DNA of 64,000 bases from Dysgonomonas sp. 511 (GCF_010501105.1 NZ_QVMQ01000002.1:124001-188000); one strand, 5' to 3'. Counted from the stretch's first letter, positions 18,620 to 27,357 are shown. Notes: generated by a model not told the origin, from the letters alone. Translations and numbers: made by a program.

Positions 18620-19297
18620 TTATTCCGTTTTAGCCTCTTTCTTTCCTTGTATCTTAGCTTTCAATACTTCGTACACACCCGGCATTATCGACAGGATAAT
18701 AATAGCTACTACAACCAGTTTCAGATTGTTTTGCACAATTTCCAATCCTCCTACAAAATAGCCAAGAAGACAGAATATTGCTATCCATGCCACACCGCCT
18801 ATCACATTGAACGAGAAGAAGTGCTTGTATGTCATCTTACCCATTCCTGCTACAAACGGGGCGAATGTACGCACAATAGGCACAAAACGGGCTATAATAA
18901 TGGTCTTGCCCCCATGCTTTTCGTAAAACTGATGCGTCTTTTGCAAATATTCCTGTTTGAATATCTTCGAATGCGGATTGCCGAACAGCTTTTCGCCAAA
19001 GAAACGCCCGATAGTATAATTCATTGCATCGCCCAATACGGCAGCTACAATGAGTATCAATATCAACCAATAGATATGAAGGGAGTTACCCTGATTGGCC
19101 GTTATGGTTCCGGCAAGGAACAACAACGAATCGCCCGGAAGAAACGGGGTTACAACCAAGCCTGTTTCGCAGAAAATGACAAGGAAGAGAATAGCATAAA
19201 CCCATGTATCATACTGGTTTACCAAGTGGTTAAGGGCATCTTGCGTGTTAAACAATAATTCATGGATAAACAACCATGCTTCGTTAAGAAATTCCAT
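18620..19297 (-). CDS. DedA-family membrane protein
   Basis: 225 residues with the DedA (SNARE-associated, PF09335) pattern: hydrophobic segments, the FLPGDSLLFLAGTI motif, a reentrant-type GxxxGDAMNYTIGRFFG block and the conserved FARFVPIVRTFAPFVAGMGKM. These proteins act in the inner membrane as undecaprenyl-phosphate or phospholipid recycling/flippase factors and support membrane potential. Length is typical and all conserved residues are visible. It is flanked by its own terminator downstream and by the DJ-1 gene's terminator upstream. Confidence 0.93.
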   Translation of the reverse strand: MEFLNEAWLFIHELLFNTQDALNHLVNQYDTWVYAILFLVIFCETGLVVTPFLPGDSLLFLAGTITANQGNSLHIYWLILILIVAAVLGDAMNYTIGRFFGEKLFGNPHSKIFKQEYLQKTHQFYEKHGGKTIIIARFVPIVRTFAPFVAGMGKMTYKHFFSFNVIGGVAWIAIFCLLGYFVGGLEIVQNNLKLVVVAIIILSIMPGVYEVLKAKIQGKKEAKTE

Positions 19298-19334
19298 TTT
19301 TTAAGTTTTGTATTTACAATATATATATAAAGAA

Positions 19335-19360
19335 GAATGACGGGGAGCTTCCCATCATTC
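19335..19360 (-). terminator. Terminator after the pdxJ-tonB-DJ-1 unit (reverse strand)
   Basis: Stem GAATGA / TCATTC with inner GGG/CCC pairing; the minus strand continues TTCTTTATATATAT. Confidence 0.65.
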
Positions 19361-19374
19361 CTGTTTCTTCCTTC

Positions 19375-19917
19375 TTATTTTACCAGCAATCCGGCGGCTA
19401 TCTCGTCGCGTTTTTCCTTACCCAAAAGCTGTTCTACAAGGCTCAGGGCAAAGTCGATGGTGAGTCCCGGCCCGCGTCCGGTGGTTATATTGCCGTCTAT
19501 CACTACGGCCTTGTCTGTTTGCAAGGTTGCTCCTTCCAGATATTGCTCGAAACCGGGATAGGCTGTTGCATTCTTCCCTTTCAGCAAGCCCAACCCGCCA
19601 AGCACCATGGGCGAAGCACAGATAGCGGCTACCTTTTCGCCTTTGTTGGCAAAGGCAAGCACTTCTTTTTTCATCGCCTCGTGTTCGTTATACTTAGGCG
19701 TTCCGCCGGGGAGAACCAGCATTTCGGCAGTAGAAAAATCTACATTGTCGAACATTATGTCGGCAACTACTGTTACACTGTGGCTACTGGTCACTTGCTG
19801 GTTGCCGGTAAGCGAAACCGATTTTACATCCAATCCGGCACGGCGCAATATGTCGATCGTACCAAGTGCTTCTATTTCTTCAAATCCTGTTGTCAGGAAA
19901 ACGTAAATGGTCTTCAT
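19375..19917 (-). CDS. DJ-1/PfpI-family protein
   Basis: 180 residues starting at the ATG at 19917 (MKTIYVFLTTGFEEIEA), 7 bases after the tonB stop; an in-frame TTG two codons upstream is a poorer start. The family glutamate is in GFEEIEA and the nucleophile cysteine is in AAICASPMVLGGLG, the nucleophile elbow of DJ-1. PGG of VLPGGTPKYNE and the GRGPGLTIDFAL block are also conserved. Proteins of this branch are annotated as deglycases, glyoxalases or chaperones; which applies here cannot be told. Its place behind tonB is probably not functional. Confidence 0.9.
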   Translation of the reverse strand: MKTIYVFLTTGFEEIEALGTIDILRRAGLDVKSVSLTGNQQVTSSHSVTVVADIMFDNVDFSTAEMLVLPGGTPKYNEHEAMKKEVLAFANKGEKVAAICASPMVLGGLGLLKGKNATAYPGFEQYLEGATLQTDKAVVIDGNITTGRGPGLTIDFALSLVEQLLGKEKRDEIAAGLLVK

Positions 19918-19924
19918 ACACAAT

Positions 19925-20788
19925 TTAATTTAGATTAAACTTATATGTAATTGTTCCTCTTTGGTTAGTCAAAGCTGACACTTCATTAAACTTTGTCCGC
20001 CTGGCGGCTTTTAATGCCTCATTTCTCAGGTTCGAATTTGGCGTATTTGTACCCCTGCCGATGGAAGCATCTATAACATCACCCTTCGGGTTGACCAATA
20101 CATCGACCACCACAGTACCGTAATCGTTTACCGAATAGGCAGGCTTGGCCAGCCCTCCACTACCCAGGCTACGTCCGCCGAGGTCGAACGAGCCCCAGCC
20201 GCCTACGCCGCTTTTCTTACCACTACTGGCATTGCCCGTAGATACGCCTTGTGTGCCTGTCCCTTGTGTTTCGCCACGGCTGCCATTGCCCGATCCGTTG
20301 CCGAAAAGATCTTTCATTTGCTGGTTTATCTGCCCTTTGCGCTCGGCTTCGAGACGGGCTACACGCTCCGTTTCGGCTTTGCGACGTTGTTCGGCTGCTT
20401 CCTGCTGGCGTTTTTCTTCGGCTTTCTTTTTGGCCTCTTTTATAGCCACTGTTTCTTCCATATCCTGGGTTACAGGGGTTTTGCCGGCATTGGCGATATT
20501 GGGTTTCGGTTTCTCCGAAGTATTTTCCATCATCGGAAGCGGGTCTACTGCCACATTGGGCGAAGCCGACTGGCTTGCGCCGGAATTGCCATCGCCGCGT
20601 CCGTTGGGCTCGTTGTCGCCAAAGGCATCGGCCACATTGCCGAACATTACGGGTACGCCTCCCCAGTCTTCCGCCTTGCGTATCTCGGCAGAAGGGGTAA
20701 GGTATGCAAATAAAAGAAACAAGATGATGGCGGCGTGGAAACCAATGGTCCCCAGCATACTTATCAACTTATTTTTTTGTCCTTCCAT
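19925..20788 (-). CDS. TonB-family energy transducer
   Basis: 287 residues: one N-terminal transmembrane helix (~12-30, GFHAAIILFLLFAYL), a periplasmic Gly/Asn-rich region, a charged coiled segment rich in Ala/Glu/Lys/Arg (~110-160), a Gly/Ser-rich linker and a TonB_C-like domain (GTVVVDVLVNPKGDVIDASIGRG at ~225 to the end). This is the TonB layout with a charged-helix spacer instead of the usual proline repeats. It would transmit proton-motive force from ExbB/ExbD to outer-membrane receptors. Stop and start spacing (16 bases to pdxJ) suggests one transcript. ExbB and ExbD, often between pdxJ and tonB in this phylum, are absent here. Confidence 0.82.
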   Translation of the reverse strand: MEGQKNKLISMLGTIGFHAAIILFLLFAYLTPSAEIRKAEDWGGVPVMFGNVADAFGDNEPNGRGDGNSGASQSASPNVAVDPLPMMENTSEKPKPNIANAGKTPVTQDMEETVAIKEAKKKAEEKRQQEAAEQRRKAETERVARLEAERKGQINQQMKDLFGNGSGNGSRGETQGTGTQGVSTGNASSGKKSGVGGWGSFDLGGRSLGSGGLAKPAYSVNDYGTVVVDVLVNPKGDVIDASIGRGTNTPNSNLRNEALKAARRTKFNEVSALTNQRGTITYKFNLN

Positions 20789-20804
20789 CTGATTATTGTT
20801 TTTC

Positions 20805-21524
20805 TTAAATATCTTTCAGGCAATCCTTATAAGCCACTATAGTCTTTTCCAGCCCCAGGTAGAGGGCATCGCTAATCAGGGCGTGCCCGATAGACACTTC
20901 GTCGAGCCAGGGGATGTTCCGGTAAAGGAAATTGAGATTTTCGAGGCTCAGGTCGTGCCCGGCATTTATACCCAATCCTATTTTTTGGGCCAACAAGGCT
21001 GCCTCTACAAAAGGGGCTACCGCTGTGTTTTTATCCTTCGGATAATTGGCAGCATAGGGCTCGGTATAAAGTTCGATGCGGTCGGCTCCTGTTTTAGCTG
21101 CATATTCCACTATTTTGAGGTCGGTACCTGTAAATATGGATGTGCGCACTCCCACTTCGCGGAAATCGTCAACCAAGTCTGACAAGAGCTGCTGGTATTC
21201 TATTGTATCCCATCCCGCATTGGAAGTAATAGCATCGGGCTTGTCGGGAACAAGTGTAACCTGTGTCGGGCGGATGGTCTTTACCAGGTCGACAAACTTT
21301 TGGTTGGGATAGCCTTCTATATTAAACTCGGTCTTTATCTTCGCTTTCAGGTCGTGCACGTCTTTGAAACGGATATGCCGTTCGTCGGGACGCGGATGCA
21401 CTGTTATGCCGTCTGCGCCAAAGCGTTCGCAATCCAATGCCACCTGCACCACATTGGGCACATTGCCTCCCCGGGCATTGCGGATAGTGGCTACCTTATT
21501 GATATTTACACTTAGTTTTGTCAT
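20805..21524 (-). CDS. pdxJ: Pyridoxine 5'-phosphate synthase
   Basis: Condenses 1-deoxy-xylulose 5-phosphate with 3-amino-2-oxopropyl phosphate in the DXP-dependent vitamin B6 pathway. 239 residues, full length. Conserved blocks: [68 protein letters not shown] and [13 protein letters not shown]. It is first in a minus-strand unit with tonB and the DJ-1 gene, and diverges from nadK. Confidence 0.97.
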   Translation of the reverse strand: MTKLSVNINKVATIRNARGGNVPNVVQVALDCERFGADGITVHPRPDERHIRFKDVHDLKAKIKTEFNIEGYPNQKFVDLVKTIRPTQVTLVPDKPDAITSNAGWDTIEYQQLLSDLVDDFREVGVRTSIFTGTDLKIVEYAAKTGADRIELYTEPYAANYPKDKNTAVAPFVEAALLAQKIGLGINAGHDLSLENLNFLYRNIPWLDEVSIGHALISDALYLGLEKTIVAYKDCLKDI

Positions 21525-21705
21525 GAAAAACAGTTAATAACGTACCTTCTTGATATTGTTGTAAAAAAAAACTGTCAACACAAACTTTTTTAGCAACTTT
21601 GCAAAACGATACTAAGGTACAAATGTAATACGAATTGGTGAAATAGATTACATTAGTTCCATTTTATTAACAGCTCCGGCAGATATTTGTTTTACCGGTA
21701 CTTTA

Positions 21706-21713
21706 TATATTTG
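21706..21713 (+). promoter_or_regulatory. Candidate -7 box TATATTTG for nadK
   Basis: TAnnTTTG match 17 bases before the ATG; a TTTG at 21686-21689 lies 16 bases upstream, near the expected -33 position. Confidence 0.6.
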
Positions 21714-21729
21714 ACTAGAAAAAGAAAGC

Positions 21730-22599
21730 ATGAAAATAGCAATATTCGGCAGCAGGAGGCAATCAAAGTCGCAAGTAAACAAGCTTTTCGAGATATTGGA
21801 GCGTTACGGCGCCGAAATCTATTTGCAGGAAAAATTCTGCATCTACCTGAAAGAGACTTTCGGTATGCAGTTCAAAAAGGCAGGACTGATAACCAGCGAC
21901 GATTTCGAAGCCGACCTTGCCGTCAGCATCGGCGGCGACGGCACATTCCTGCGCACGGCATCGCATGTAGGCAAGAAAGACATCCCCGTATTGGGCATCA
22001 ATGCCGGACGGCTGGGTTTCCTTGCCGATGTGGGCGAAGCCGACCTGGAAGATACTTTTGCCGACATATATACGGGCAATTACCGGATAGAACTTCGCAG
22101 CCAGTTGCACCTATCTACCGAACATAAGGATTTTACGGGCTACAACAATGCGCTGAACGAAATAGCCATACTGAAACAAGATTCGGCTTCGATGATTACC
22201 GTGCATGCCAATATAAACAATGAATACCTGACATCGTACGAGGCCGACGGGCTTATAATAGCTACCCCTACGGGGTCTACGGCATATGCGCTGAGCGTAG
22301 GTGGGCCTGTGATAACGCCCACAGCCGCCAATTTTGTGATTGCAGCAGTTGCACCGCACACATTGAGCACCCGTCCGCTGGTAGTGCCCGACGAATCGGT
22401 CATCACCCTCGATGTGGAGAGCCGCAACAACAGCTTCCTGATTTCGCTCGACGGGCGTTCGAATGTATTTCGCACGGGCACAAGGCTTACTATTTCGAAG
22501 GCAGGGCATTACCTCAAGGTATTGAAACGCGGCGAAAACACGTTCTACGATACGCTGCGCACAAAGATGAAATGGGGCATAGACCCTCGGCAAAGCTGA
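21730..22599 (+). CDS. nadK: NAD kinase
   Basis: Phosphorylates NAD to NADP. 289 residues with the family signatures VSIGGDGTFLRTA (GGDG), GINAGRLGFLAD, ALNEIAI, ADGLIIATPTGSTAYALSVGGPVI and PHTLSTRPLVVPDES. All catalytic elements are present. Divergent from pdxJ across a 205-base shared control region. Confidence 0.97.
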   Translation: MKIAIFGSRRQSKSQVNKLFEILERYGAEIYLQEKFCIYLKETFGMQFKKAGLITSDDFEADLAVSIGGDGTFLRTASHVGKKDIPVLGINAGRLGFLADVGEADLEDTFADIYTGNYRIELRSQLHLSTEHKDFTGYNNALNEIAILKQDSASMITVHANINNEYLTSYEADGLIIATPTGSTAYALSVGGPVITPTAANFVIAAVAPHTLSTRPLVVPDESVITLDVESRNNSFLISLDGRSNVFRTGTRLTISKAGHYLKVLKRGENTFYDTLRTKMKWGIDPRQS

Positions 22600-22658
22600 T
22601 TTTGCATGGTTGCAGGTTATAGCGTGACTACACTTCCGGTACAGTAGCGTAAATACAA

Positions 22659-22685
22659 AATGGGCTGCCCTCACGGTAGCCCATT
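22659..22685 (+). terminator. Hairpin after nadK
   Basis: Stem ATGGGCT / AGCCCAT with inner CC/GG pairing (22660-22684). The T-tract is weak (TCGCCCCCTTC), so it may be a transcript-end hairpin rather than a strong terminator. Confidence 0.5.
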
Positions 22686-22972
22686 CGCCCCCTTCTCTAT
22701 AGCTTATTTACGGAGTAATAGTACGGGGAAGATTAATCCTTCTATAAAATTCTTCTTTTGCGTTTGAGGGATGCTCGCGCCTCCGGGCTGTTAAGTTTGG
22801 CATTTGTTTGGTTTATTTTCGTCTGCCCTGACTATAGAATGCATGACAGCGAGAGCTTCTCCTCCTTGTTCAACATTGCAAAGAAAATCTTTTCATTGCT
22901 ATTCGGCAACGAGCCAACGCAGGATAAATATCCAATAAGCCCGAATAATTATTCCGTCAACAAGATTTTTAT
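22686..22972. other. Intergenic, no gene recognised
   Basis: A 77-codon ORF at 22758-22991 overlaps the downstream promoter box and has no family features; it is not called. Nothing else was seen. Confidence 0.5.
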
Positions 22973-22980
22973 TACATTTG
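22973..22980 (+). promoter_or_regulatory. Candidate -7 box TACATTTG for the XRE gene
   Basis: TAnnTTTG match 50 bases before the ATG at 23031. Confidence 0.5.
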
Positions 22981-23030
22981 TTAAACTGTAGATATAATTA
23001 TCCCGTAAGACAACAAAATAGCATTAAACA

Positions 23031-23471
23031 ATGGAAAACAACGAAGCGATAGAAAACAACACCCATCACGGACATGCCATGAAGCGAATACGCAAAGCAC
23101 TGGGCATGAAACAAGAAGTGATGGCAGAAAAACTTGGCGTAGGACAAGCATCGGTGTCGCGGCTGGAGCAGCGCAGGGAGATAGACGACGAAACTCTGGA
23201 ACAGATAGCGAAGGCATTAGATGTCTCTACAAAAGTTTTAAAGGAAATGCAGGAAGACCCCGTGACCGTAATTATAGAGAATAATACTTTTGAGGAAGGA
23301 AGTGTAGGCAATCTCGGAGCTTATAACAACAATGAAAGTAATATTACAAACAATCCTATTGAAGAAATATTAAAGCTAACTCAAGAGAAACAAGAGCTAT
23401 ACGAACGCCTTTTGGCATTGGAAAAGGAACGCAGCACAATGCTGGCAAAGATACTGGGAGAGAAGGAGTAA
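23031..23471 (+). CDS. XRE-family helix-turn-helix transcriptional regulator
   Basis: 146 residues. An XRE HTH occupies residues ~17-75 (MKRIRKALGMKQEVMAEKLGVGQASVSRLEQRR, broken here into its helices MKQEVMAEKL and QASVSRLEQ). The remainder has an Asn-rich linker (NNNESNITNNPIE) and a C-terminal coiled coil (LTQEKQELYERLLALEKER) that probably mediates dimerisation. Targets unknown. A near-perfect palindrome (23500-23525) follows the gene. Confidence 0.85.
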   Translation: MENNEAIENNTHHGHAMKRIRKALGMKQEVMAEKLGVGQASVSRLEQRREIDDETLEQIAKALDVSTKVLKEMQEDPVTVIIENNTFEEGSVGNLGAYNNNESNITNNPIEEILKLTQEKQELYERLLALEKERSTMLAKILGEKE

Positions 23472-23499
23472 GAAAGAAGGCTGTAATATTTAGCTTTAT

Positions 23500-23525
23500 C
23501 CTTTGGTGTTTGCAAACACTAAAGG
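23500..23525. terminator. Palindrome after the XRE gene
   Basis: CCTTTGGTGTTTG / CAAACACTAAAGG, a 26-bp inverted repeat with one mismatched pair and no loop. It may be a terminator or an operator for the adjacent regulator. Confidence 0.45.
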
Positions 23526-23540
23526 ACGATGCTTTATCAT

Positions 23541-23625
23541 AGGGCTGAAAGCCCGCTACATTTCAGCCCGGGGTACCACCCCGGGTATATATCGAATCAT
23601 CTGAACCGGAGTGCTGAAAGCACGA
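23541..23625. repeat. Left 85-bp inverted repeat of the REP transposase unit
   Basis: Pairs with 24130-24214 with four mismatches by eye. It contains three mini-hairpins: GGGCTGAAAGCCC, CCCGGGGTACCACCCCGGG and GTGCTGAAAGCAC. Each is a REP-like stem and two share the GCTGAAAGC core. Confidence 0.9.
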
Positions 23626-23663
23626 AACAAAAATCGCCCTGTTGGATATAACTATAAGTCGAT

Positions 23664-24122
23664 ATGTCTCAATCTTTATCTAAACTATATATTCACATCG
23701 TTTTTCACACCAAAGGAAATACAACACTCATTCGCACGAAAGATTCTGACCAACTTTATTCATATATAGCTGGCATACTAAAAAAACATGATTCGATACC
23801 GATTCAAATAAATGGCACTGACAACCATATCCACATTTTATGTGTCATGTCTAAAAATATAGCATTAGCAACTTTGGTACAACAAATAAAAGCAAGTTCA
23901 TCGGGCTGGCTTAAGACATTGGATGATTATTACAGGGAGTTTGCGTGGCAAAAAGGATATGCCGGTTTTTCGGTAAGCCCGTCTGTACATGAGAAGACAT
24001 CGCGGTATATTCTTAATCAACAGGAACATCATAAGAAGATGAGTTTTAGGGATGAATTGTTGATGTTTTTCAAAAAATACCGGATCGAATATGATGAAAG
24101 ATATTTATGGTTGGACGACTGA
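23664..24122 (+). mobile_element. REP-associated tyrosine (Y1, IS200-like) transposase
   Basis: 152 residues of the Y1_Tnp/IS200 superfamily. The start YIHIVFHTKGN is the family N-terminus, the HUH motif is HIH (His55, Ile56, His57 in DNHIHIL), and the catalytic tyrosine is Tyr115 (SRYILNQ). VHEKTSRYI and EHHKKMSFRDEL are typical of the chromosomal RAYT branch. It sits exactly between 85-bp inverted repeats made of REP-like hairpins, which is the REPtron arrangement; RAYTs recognise and cleave such hairpins as single strands. The gene is intact, so it may be active. Confidence 0.9.
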
Positions 24123-24129
24123 ACAGGTG

Positions 24130-24214
24130 TCGTGCTTTCAGCACTCTGGTTCAGATGATTCGATATATACCCGGGGTGGTACCCCGGGCTGAAATATGAC
24201 GGGCTTTCAGCCCT
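24130..24214. repeat. Right 85-bp inverted repeat of the REP transposase unit
   Basis: Reverse complement of 23541-23625 apart from four positions; begins 8 bases after the transposase stop and carries the same three mini-hairpins. Confidence 0.9.
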
Positions 24215-24253
24215 GAACAGTATGCAATCAATTGTTTACCAAAATATATGAAG

Positions 24254-24352
24254 TAAAACTCCGTGCCCTTTGTGCTTTTTCTTTGTGCCCTTTGTGGTAA
24301 AAAAACAAGATTCAACCACAAGGAACACAATGTTTTACACAAAGCTCACAAG
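24254..24352. repeat. Imperfect palindrome rich in CCTTTGTG/CACAAAGG words
   Basis: The left arm has three CTTTGTG words and TTGTGGT; the right arm has ACCACAA and several CACAA words, giving a long imperfect hairpin with centre near 24306. Similar CACAAAG repeats are common between genes in Bacteroidetes. No ORF. The remainder of 24353-24450 holds nothing recognised. Confidence 0.6.
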
Positions 24353-24450
24353 GGAAAGTACATAACTAATTGATATCTAAATACTATCACATTAAACTCA
24401 CATTAATTTAACTACCAATTGGAGTCTGCCAGAGACATATTGAAACAAAC

Positions 24451-24480
24451 AGCCTCTTTGCTAAACGATAACAAAGAGGC
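24451..24480 (-). terminator. Terminator of nrdJ (reverse strand)
   Basis: 9-bp stem GCCTCTTTG / CAAAGAGGC; the minus strand continues TGTTTGTTTC. Confidence 0.75.
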
Positions 24481-24508
24481 TCAATTTCCTATTTAAATAG
24501 CCGATATC

Positions 24509-27055
24509 TTATCCGCACTTAGATGCGCCACAATTGGTACATTTCATACAACCCTCTTGATAGACAAGCGATTCGAGTCCGCACACCGGGCATTTCTGTC
24601 CTTTGGCTTCTGTTTCGTTAGGCAGGTATTTTTTGAGGGCGCGTTCTACACCATTTTTCCATGTATTGATGGTTTCGCTATTCAGTTCCAATCCCTGCAC
24701 CAGCTTCACTACCTGGTCGATAGGCATACCGTAGCGAAGTACGCCGGAAATGAGTTTGGCGTAGTTCCAGAACTCAGGGTTGAACTTGTCGTTCAGTCCC
24801 TCCACTGTGGTTTTATAGCCCCTCTTGTTCTTGAACTGGAAATCGTACGAACGTTCGCCGTCTTCGTTTTTTGTCTTGATTATCTTACCTCGATTGACAT
24901 TCTTAGGCAACATCAGCCCTTCGTCGTCGTCGGCAATACCTGTAAATATTTCGTAAGGACGTCCATCGAGCAAACCGATAAAGGCAATCCATTTTTCCTT
25001 GTTATTCTGGAATTTGATAACCTCCGCCTCAAGCTCACGCGGACGTTCGGGTACTATGACAGGGCGTTCGTAGCAGTGTTCGCAGTTTTCCTCTTCCTTC
25101 TTCTTTTCATCGTTGGCGATAAGCACTCCGGCACGCGAACCGTCGCGGTAGACAGTACAGCCTTTGCATCCGCTTTTCCATGCTTCGATATATAATTTGT
25201 TCACCAAGTCTTCGGATACATCCGACGGCAAATTGATAGTCACACTGATAGAGTGGTCGACCCATTGCTGTATGCGTCCCTGCATTTTCACCTTTTGCAG
25301 CCAGTCTACATCGTTCGATGTGGCTTTGTAGTAAGGCGATTGGGCAACCATTGCATCTATTTCTTCATTGGTATATTTCTTGGCTGTAGGATATCCATTG
25401 CTTTCCATCCATGTAACAAACTTGTGGTGGAAGACTACATATTCTTCCCACGAATCGCCATTCTCGTCTACAAAGTCGATACGCACCTCTTTATCGTTAG
25501 GATTCACCTTGCGGCGGCGTTTGTACACCGGCAGGAATACCGGTTCGATGCCCGATGTAGATTGGGTCATCAAGCTGGTAGTACCTGTAGGGGCAACCGT
25601 AAGGCAGGCTATATTGCGGCGTCCGTATTTCTTCATATCTTTCAGCAGTTGCGGATCGGCTTCGCCCAGACGGTTGATAAACGGATTATTTTTCTCCCTT
25701 TCGTAATCGAATATTTCGAATGCTCCGCGTTCTTTAGCCATCTCTACCGACGAGCGGTAGGCAGCCAAAGCCAAAGCCTTGTGTACACTTTCGGCAAAAT
25801 CGGTAGCCTCTTCCGTTCCGTAGCGCAAGCCCATAGCGGCTATCATATCGCCTTCGGCAGTGATACCGACTCCTGTGCGCCGCCCTTGAAGCGTTTTGGT
25901 GCGGATTTTTTCCCAAAGGTGTCTTTCCGGCCATCTCACTTCGTTGGTTTCGGGGTCTTCGTCTATCTTAACGAGTATCTTGTCTATCTTTTCGGATTCG
26001 AGGTCGATAATATCATCCATTATGCGTTGTGCCAGCCCGACATGCTTTGTAAACAGGTCGAAATCGAAATATGCATCTTCTTTAAATGGATTTACCACAT
26101 ACGAATACAGGTTGATAGCGAGCAGGCGGCAGCTATCGTAAGGACACAACGGTATTTCGCCACAAGGGTTGGTCGAAATGGTTTTGAAACCCAAGTCGGC
26201 ATAACAGTCGGGCACAGACTCTTTTATTATTGTATCCCAGAACAATACGCCCGGTTCGGCCGAACGCCAGGCATTGTGTACAATCTTTTTCCACAATTCA
26301 GACGCATCTATCTCTTTTACTGTCGTAGGGTTGGCCGAATCTATCGGATATTGCTGCCTGTACGGTGTATTATTCACCACGGCCTGCATAAAGCCGTCGT
26401 CGACACGGACAGAAACATTCGCTCCGGTCACTTTGCCCTCCGTCATCTTCGCATCTATAAACGATTCCGAATCAGGGTGTTTGACACTTACACTAAGCAT
26501 CAATGCTCCGCGGCGACCATCCTGCGCAACTTCGCGCGTAGAATTAGAATAGCGTTCCATGAACGGAACAAGCCCTGTAGATGTCAAAGCCGAGTTCTTT
26601 ACCGGAGAACCTTTGGGGCGGATATGCGAAAGGTCGTGCCCTACCCCTCCGCGGCGTTTCATAAGCTGCACTTGCTCTTCATCGACACGGATAATGGCTC
26701 CATAGGAATCGGAAGGGCCATCGAGGCCTATAACAAAGCAGTTGGAAAGCGAAGCTATCTGAAAATCGTTGCCGATGCCGGTCATCGGGCTTCCTTGCGG
26801 AACGATATAGTTGAAGTGGTCGAACAAGTCGTATAATTGTTGGCTTGTCAATCCATTTTTATATTTAGCTTCTACGCGGCTGATTTCATTGGCCAGCCGC
26901 CAATGCATGTCCTCAGGCGAGCGCTCGTAAATATTTCCGGCAGCATCTTTCAATGCATACTTGTTTACCCACACTTTAGCCGCTAGCTCGTCACCGTTAA
27001 AATAATCAAGGGAGGCATTATAAGCCTCATCGAATGTGTAAATCTTCCGTTCCAT
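24509..27055 (-). CDS. nrdJ: Adenosylcobalamin-dependent (class II) ribonucleotide reductase
   Basis: Reduces ribonucleotides to deoxyribonucleotides with a B12-derived thiyl radical and works with or without oxygen. 848 residues. Visible elements: SLSNCFVIGLDGPSDSYG, RRGGVGHDLSHIRPKGS, TNPCGEIPLCPYDSCRL (NPCGE holds the radical cysteine) and APTGTTSLMTQSTSGIEPVF. After ~680 there is a TSCPD domain (LEVIKFQNNKEKWIAFIGLLDG region), and the C-terminus is a zinc-ribbon-like CPVCG...CMKCTNCGASKCG holding the redox cysteines. The gene is transcribed alone, with a terminator on each side. No B12 riboswitch was recognised upstream. Confidence 0.96.
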   Translation of the reverse strand: MERKIYTFDEAYNASLDYFNGDELAAKVWVNKYALKDAAGNIYERSPEDMHWRLANEISRVEAKYKNGLTSQQLYDLFDHFNYIVPQGSPMTGIGNDFQIASLSNCFVIGLDGPSDSYGAIIRVDEEQVQLMKRRGGVGHDLSHIRPKGSPVKNSALTSTGLVPFMERYSNSTREVAQDGRRGALMLSVSVKHPDSESFIDAKMTEGKVTGANVSVRVDDGFMQAVVNNTPYRQQYPIDSANPTTVKEIDASELWKKIVHNAWRSAEPGVLFWDTIIKESVPDCYADLGFKTISTNPCGEIPLCPYDSCRLLAINLYSYVVNPFKEDAYFDFDLFTKHVGLAQRIMDDIIDLESEKIDKILVKIDEDPETNEVRWPERHLWEKIRTKTLQGRRTGVGITAEGDMIAAMGLRYGTEEATDFAESVHKALALAAYRSSVEMAKERGAFEIFDYEREKNNPFINRLGEADPQLLKDMKKYGRRNIACLTVAPTGTTSLMTQSTSGIEPVFLPVYKRRRKVNPNDKEVRIDFVDENGDSWEEYVVFHHKFVTWMESNGYPTAKKYTNEEIDAMVAQSPYYKATSNDVDWLQKVKMQGRIQQWVDHSISVTINLPSDVSEDLVNKLYIEAWKSGCKGCTVYRDGSRAGVLIANDEKKKEEENCEHCYERPVIVPERPRELEAEVIKFQNNKEKWIAFIGLLDGRPYEIFTGIADDDEGLMLPKNVNRGKIIKTKNEDGERSYDFQFKNKRGYKTTVEGLNDKFNPEFWNYAKLISGVLRYGMPIDQVVKLVQGLELNSETINTWKNGVERALKKYLPNETEAKGQKCPVCGLESLVYQEGCMKCTNCGASKCG

Positions 27056-27170
27056 TGTTTTATTTTGTATGTTTTATACTGCCTCCAACCTTGCTCTTCT
27101 AATTCGGATACAATATTAAGCAATAAGTAAAAGCAAGACAAATTTTACAATATCAACTTTTCAACAACAC

Positions 27171-27250
27171 AAAAAGTTTTCCATTTATTTTTTCAACCAC
27201 ATAATAATCAGTGAATTAAAAAATTGAAAATAGGAAAAAGTTTTCCATTT
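27171..27250. promoter_or_regulatory. Two 16-bp direct repeats upstream of nrdJ
   Basis: AAAAAGTTTTCCATTT occurs exactly at 27171-27186 and 27235-27250, 64 bases start to start, in the AT-rich 260-base leader of nrdJ. They may be regulator sites. They do not match the NrdR box as I know it. The rest of 27056-27317 holds nothing recognised. Confidence 0.45.
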
Positions 27251-27305
27251 TGAAAAATACAACCTTTTAGATATTAAACAATGGTTTACACATTTTGTTT
27301 TGCAA

Positions 27306-27357
27306 AAACAAAAAAAATAATCGAAAAAGTTATTTATTTAACTTTTCCGATTATTTG
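27306..27357 (-). terminator. Intrinsic terminator of the zinc-ribbon gene (reverse strand)
   Basis: Long stem AATAATCGaAAAAGTTA / TAACTTTTcCGATTATT (27318-27354); the minus strand continues with eight T residues and TTGTTTTTG. Confidence 0.9.

Noticed and set aside
20030..20045. tRNA T-loop-like word AGGTTCGAATTTGG
   Set aside because: It is inside the TonB-family coding sequence and has no cloverleaf around it.
22758..22991. 77-codon ORF between nadK and the XRE gene
   Set aside because: No family features, and it overlaps the candidate promoter box of the XRE gene.
25253..26836. 527-codon plus-strand ORF opposite nrdJ
   Set aside because: It is the antisense shadow of a clear class II ribonucleotide reductase gene and has no domain of its own.
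27056..27317. Cobalamin riboswitch upstream of nrdJ
   Set aside because: No B12-box-like sequence or structured GC-rich core was found; the region is AT-rich with simple repeats.
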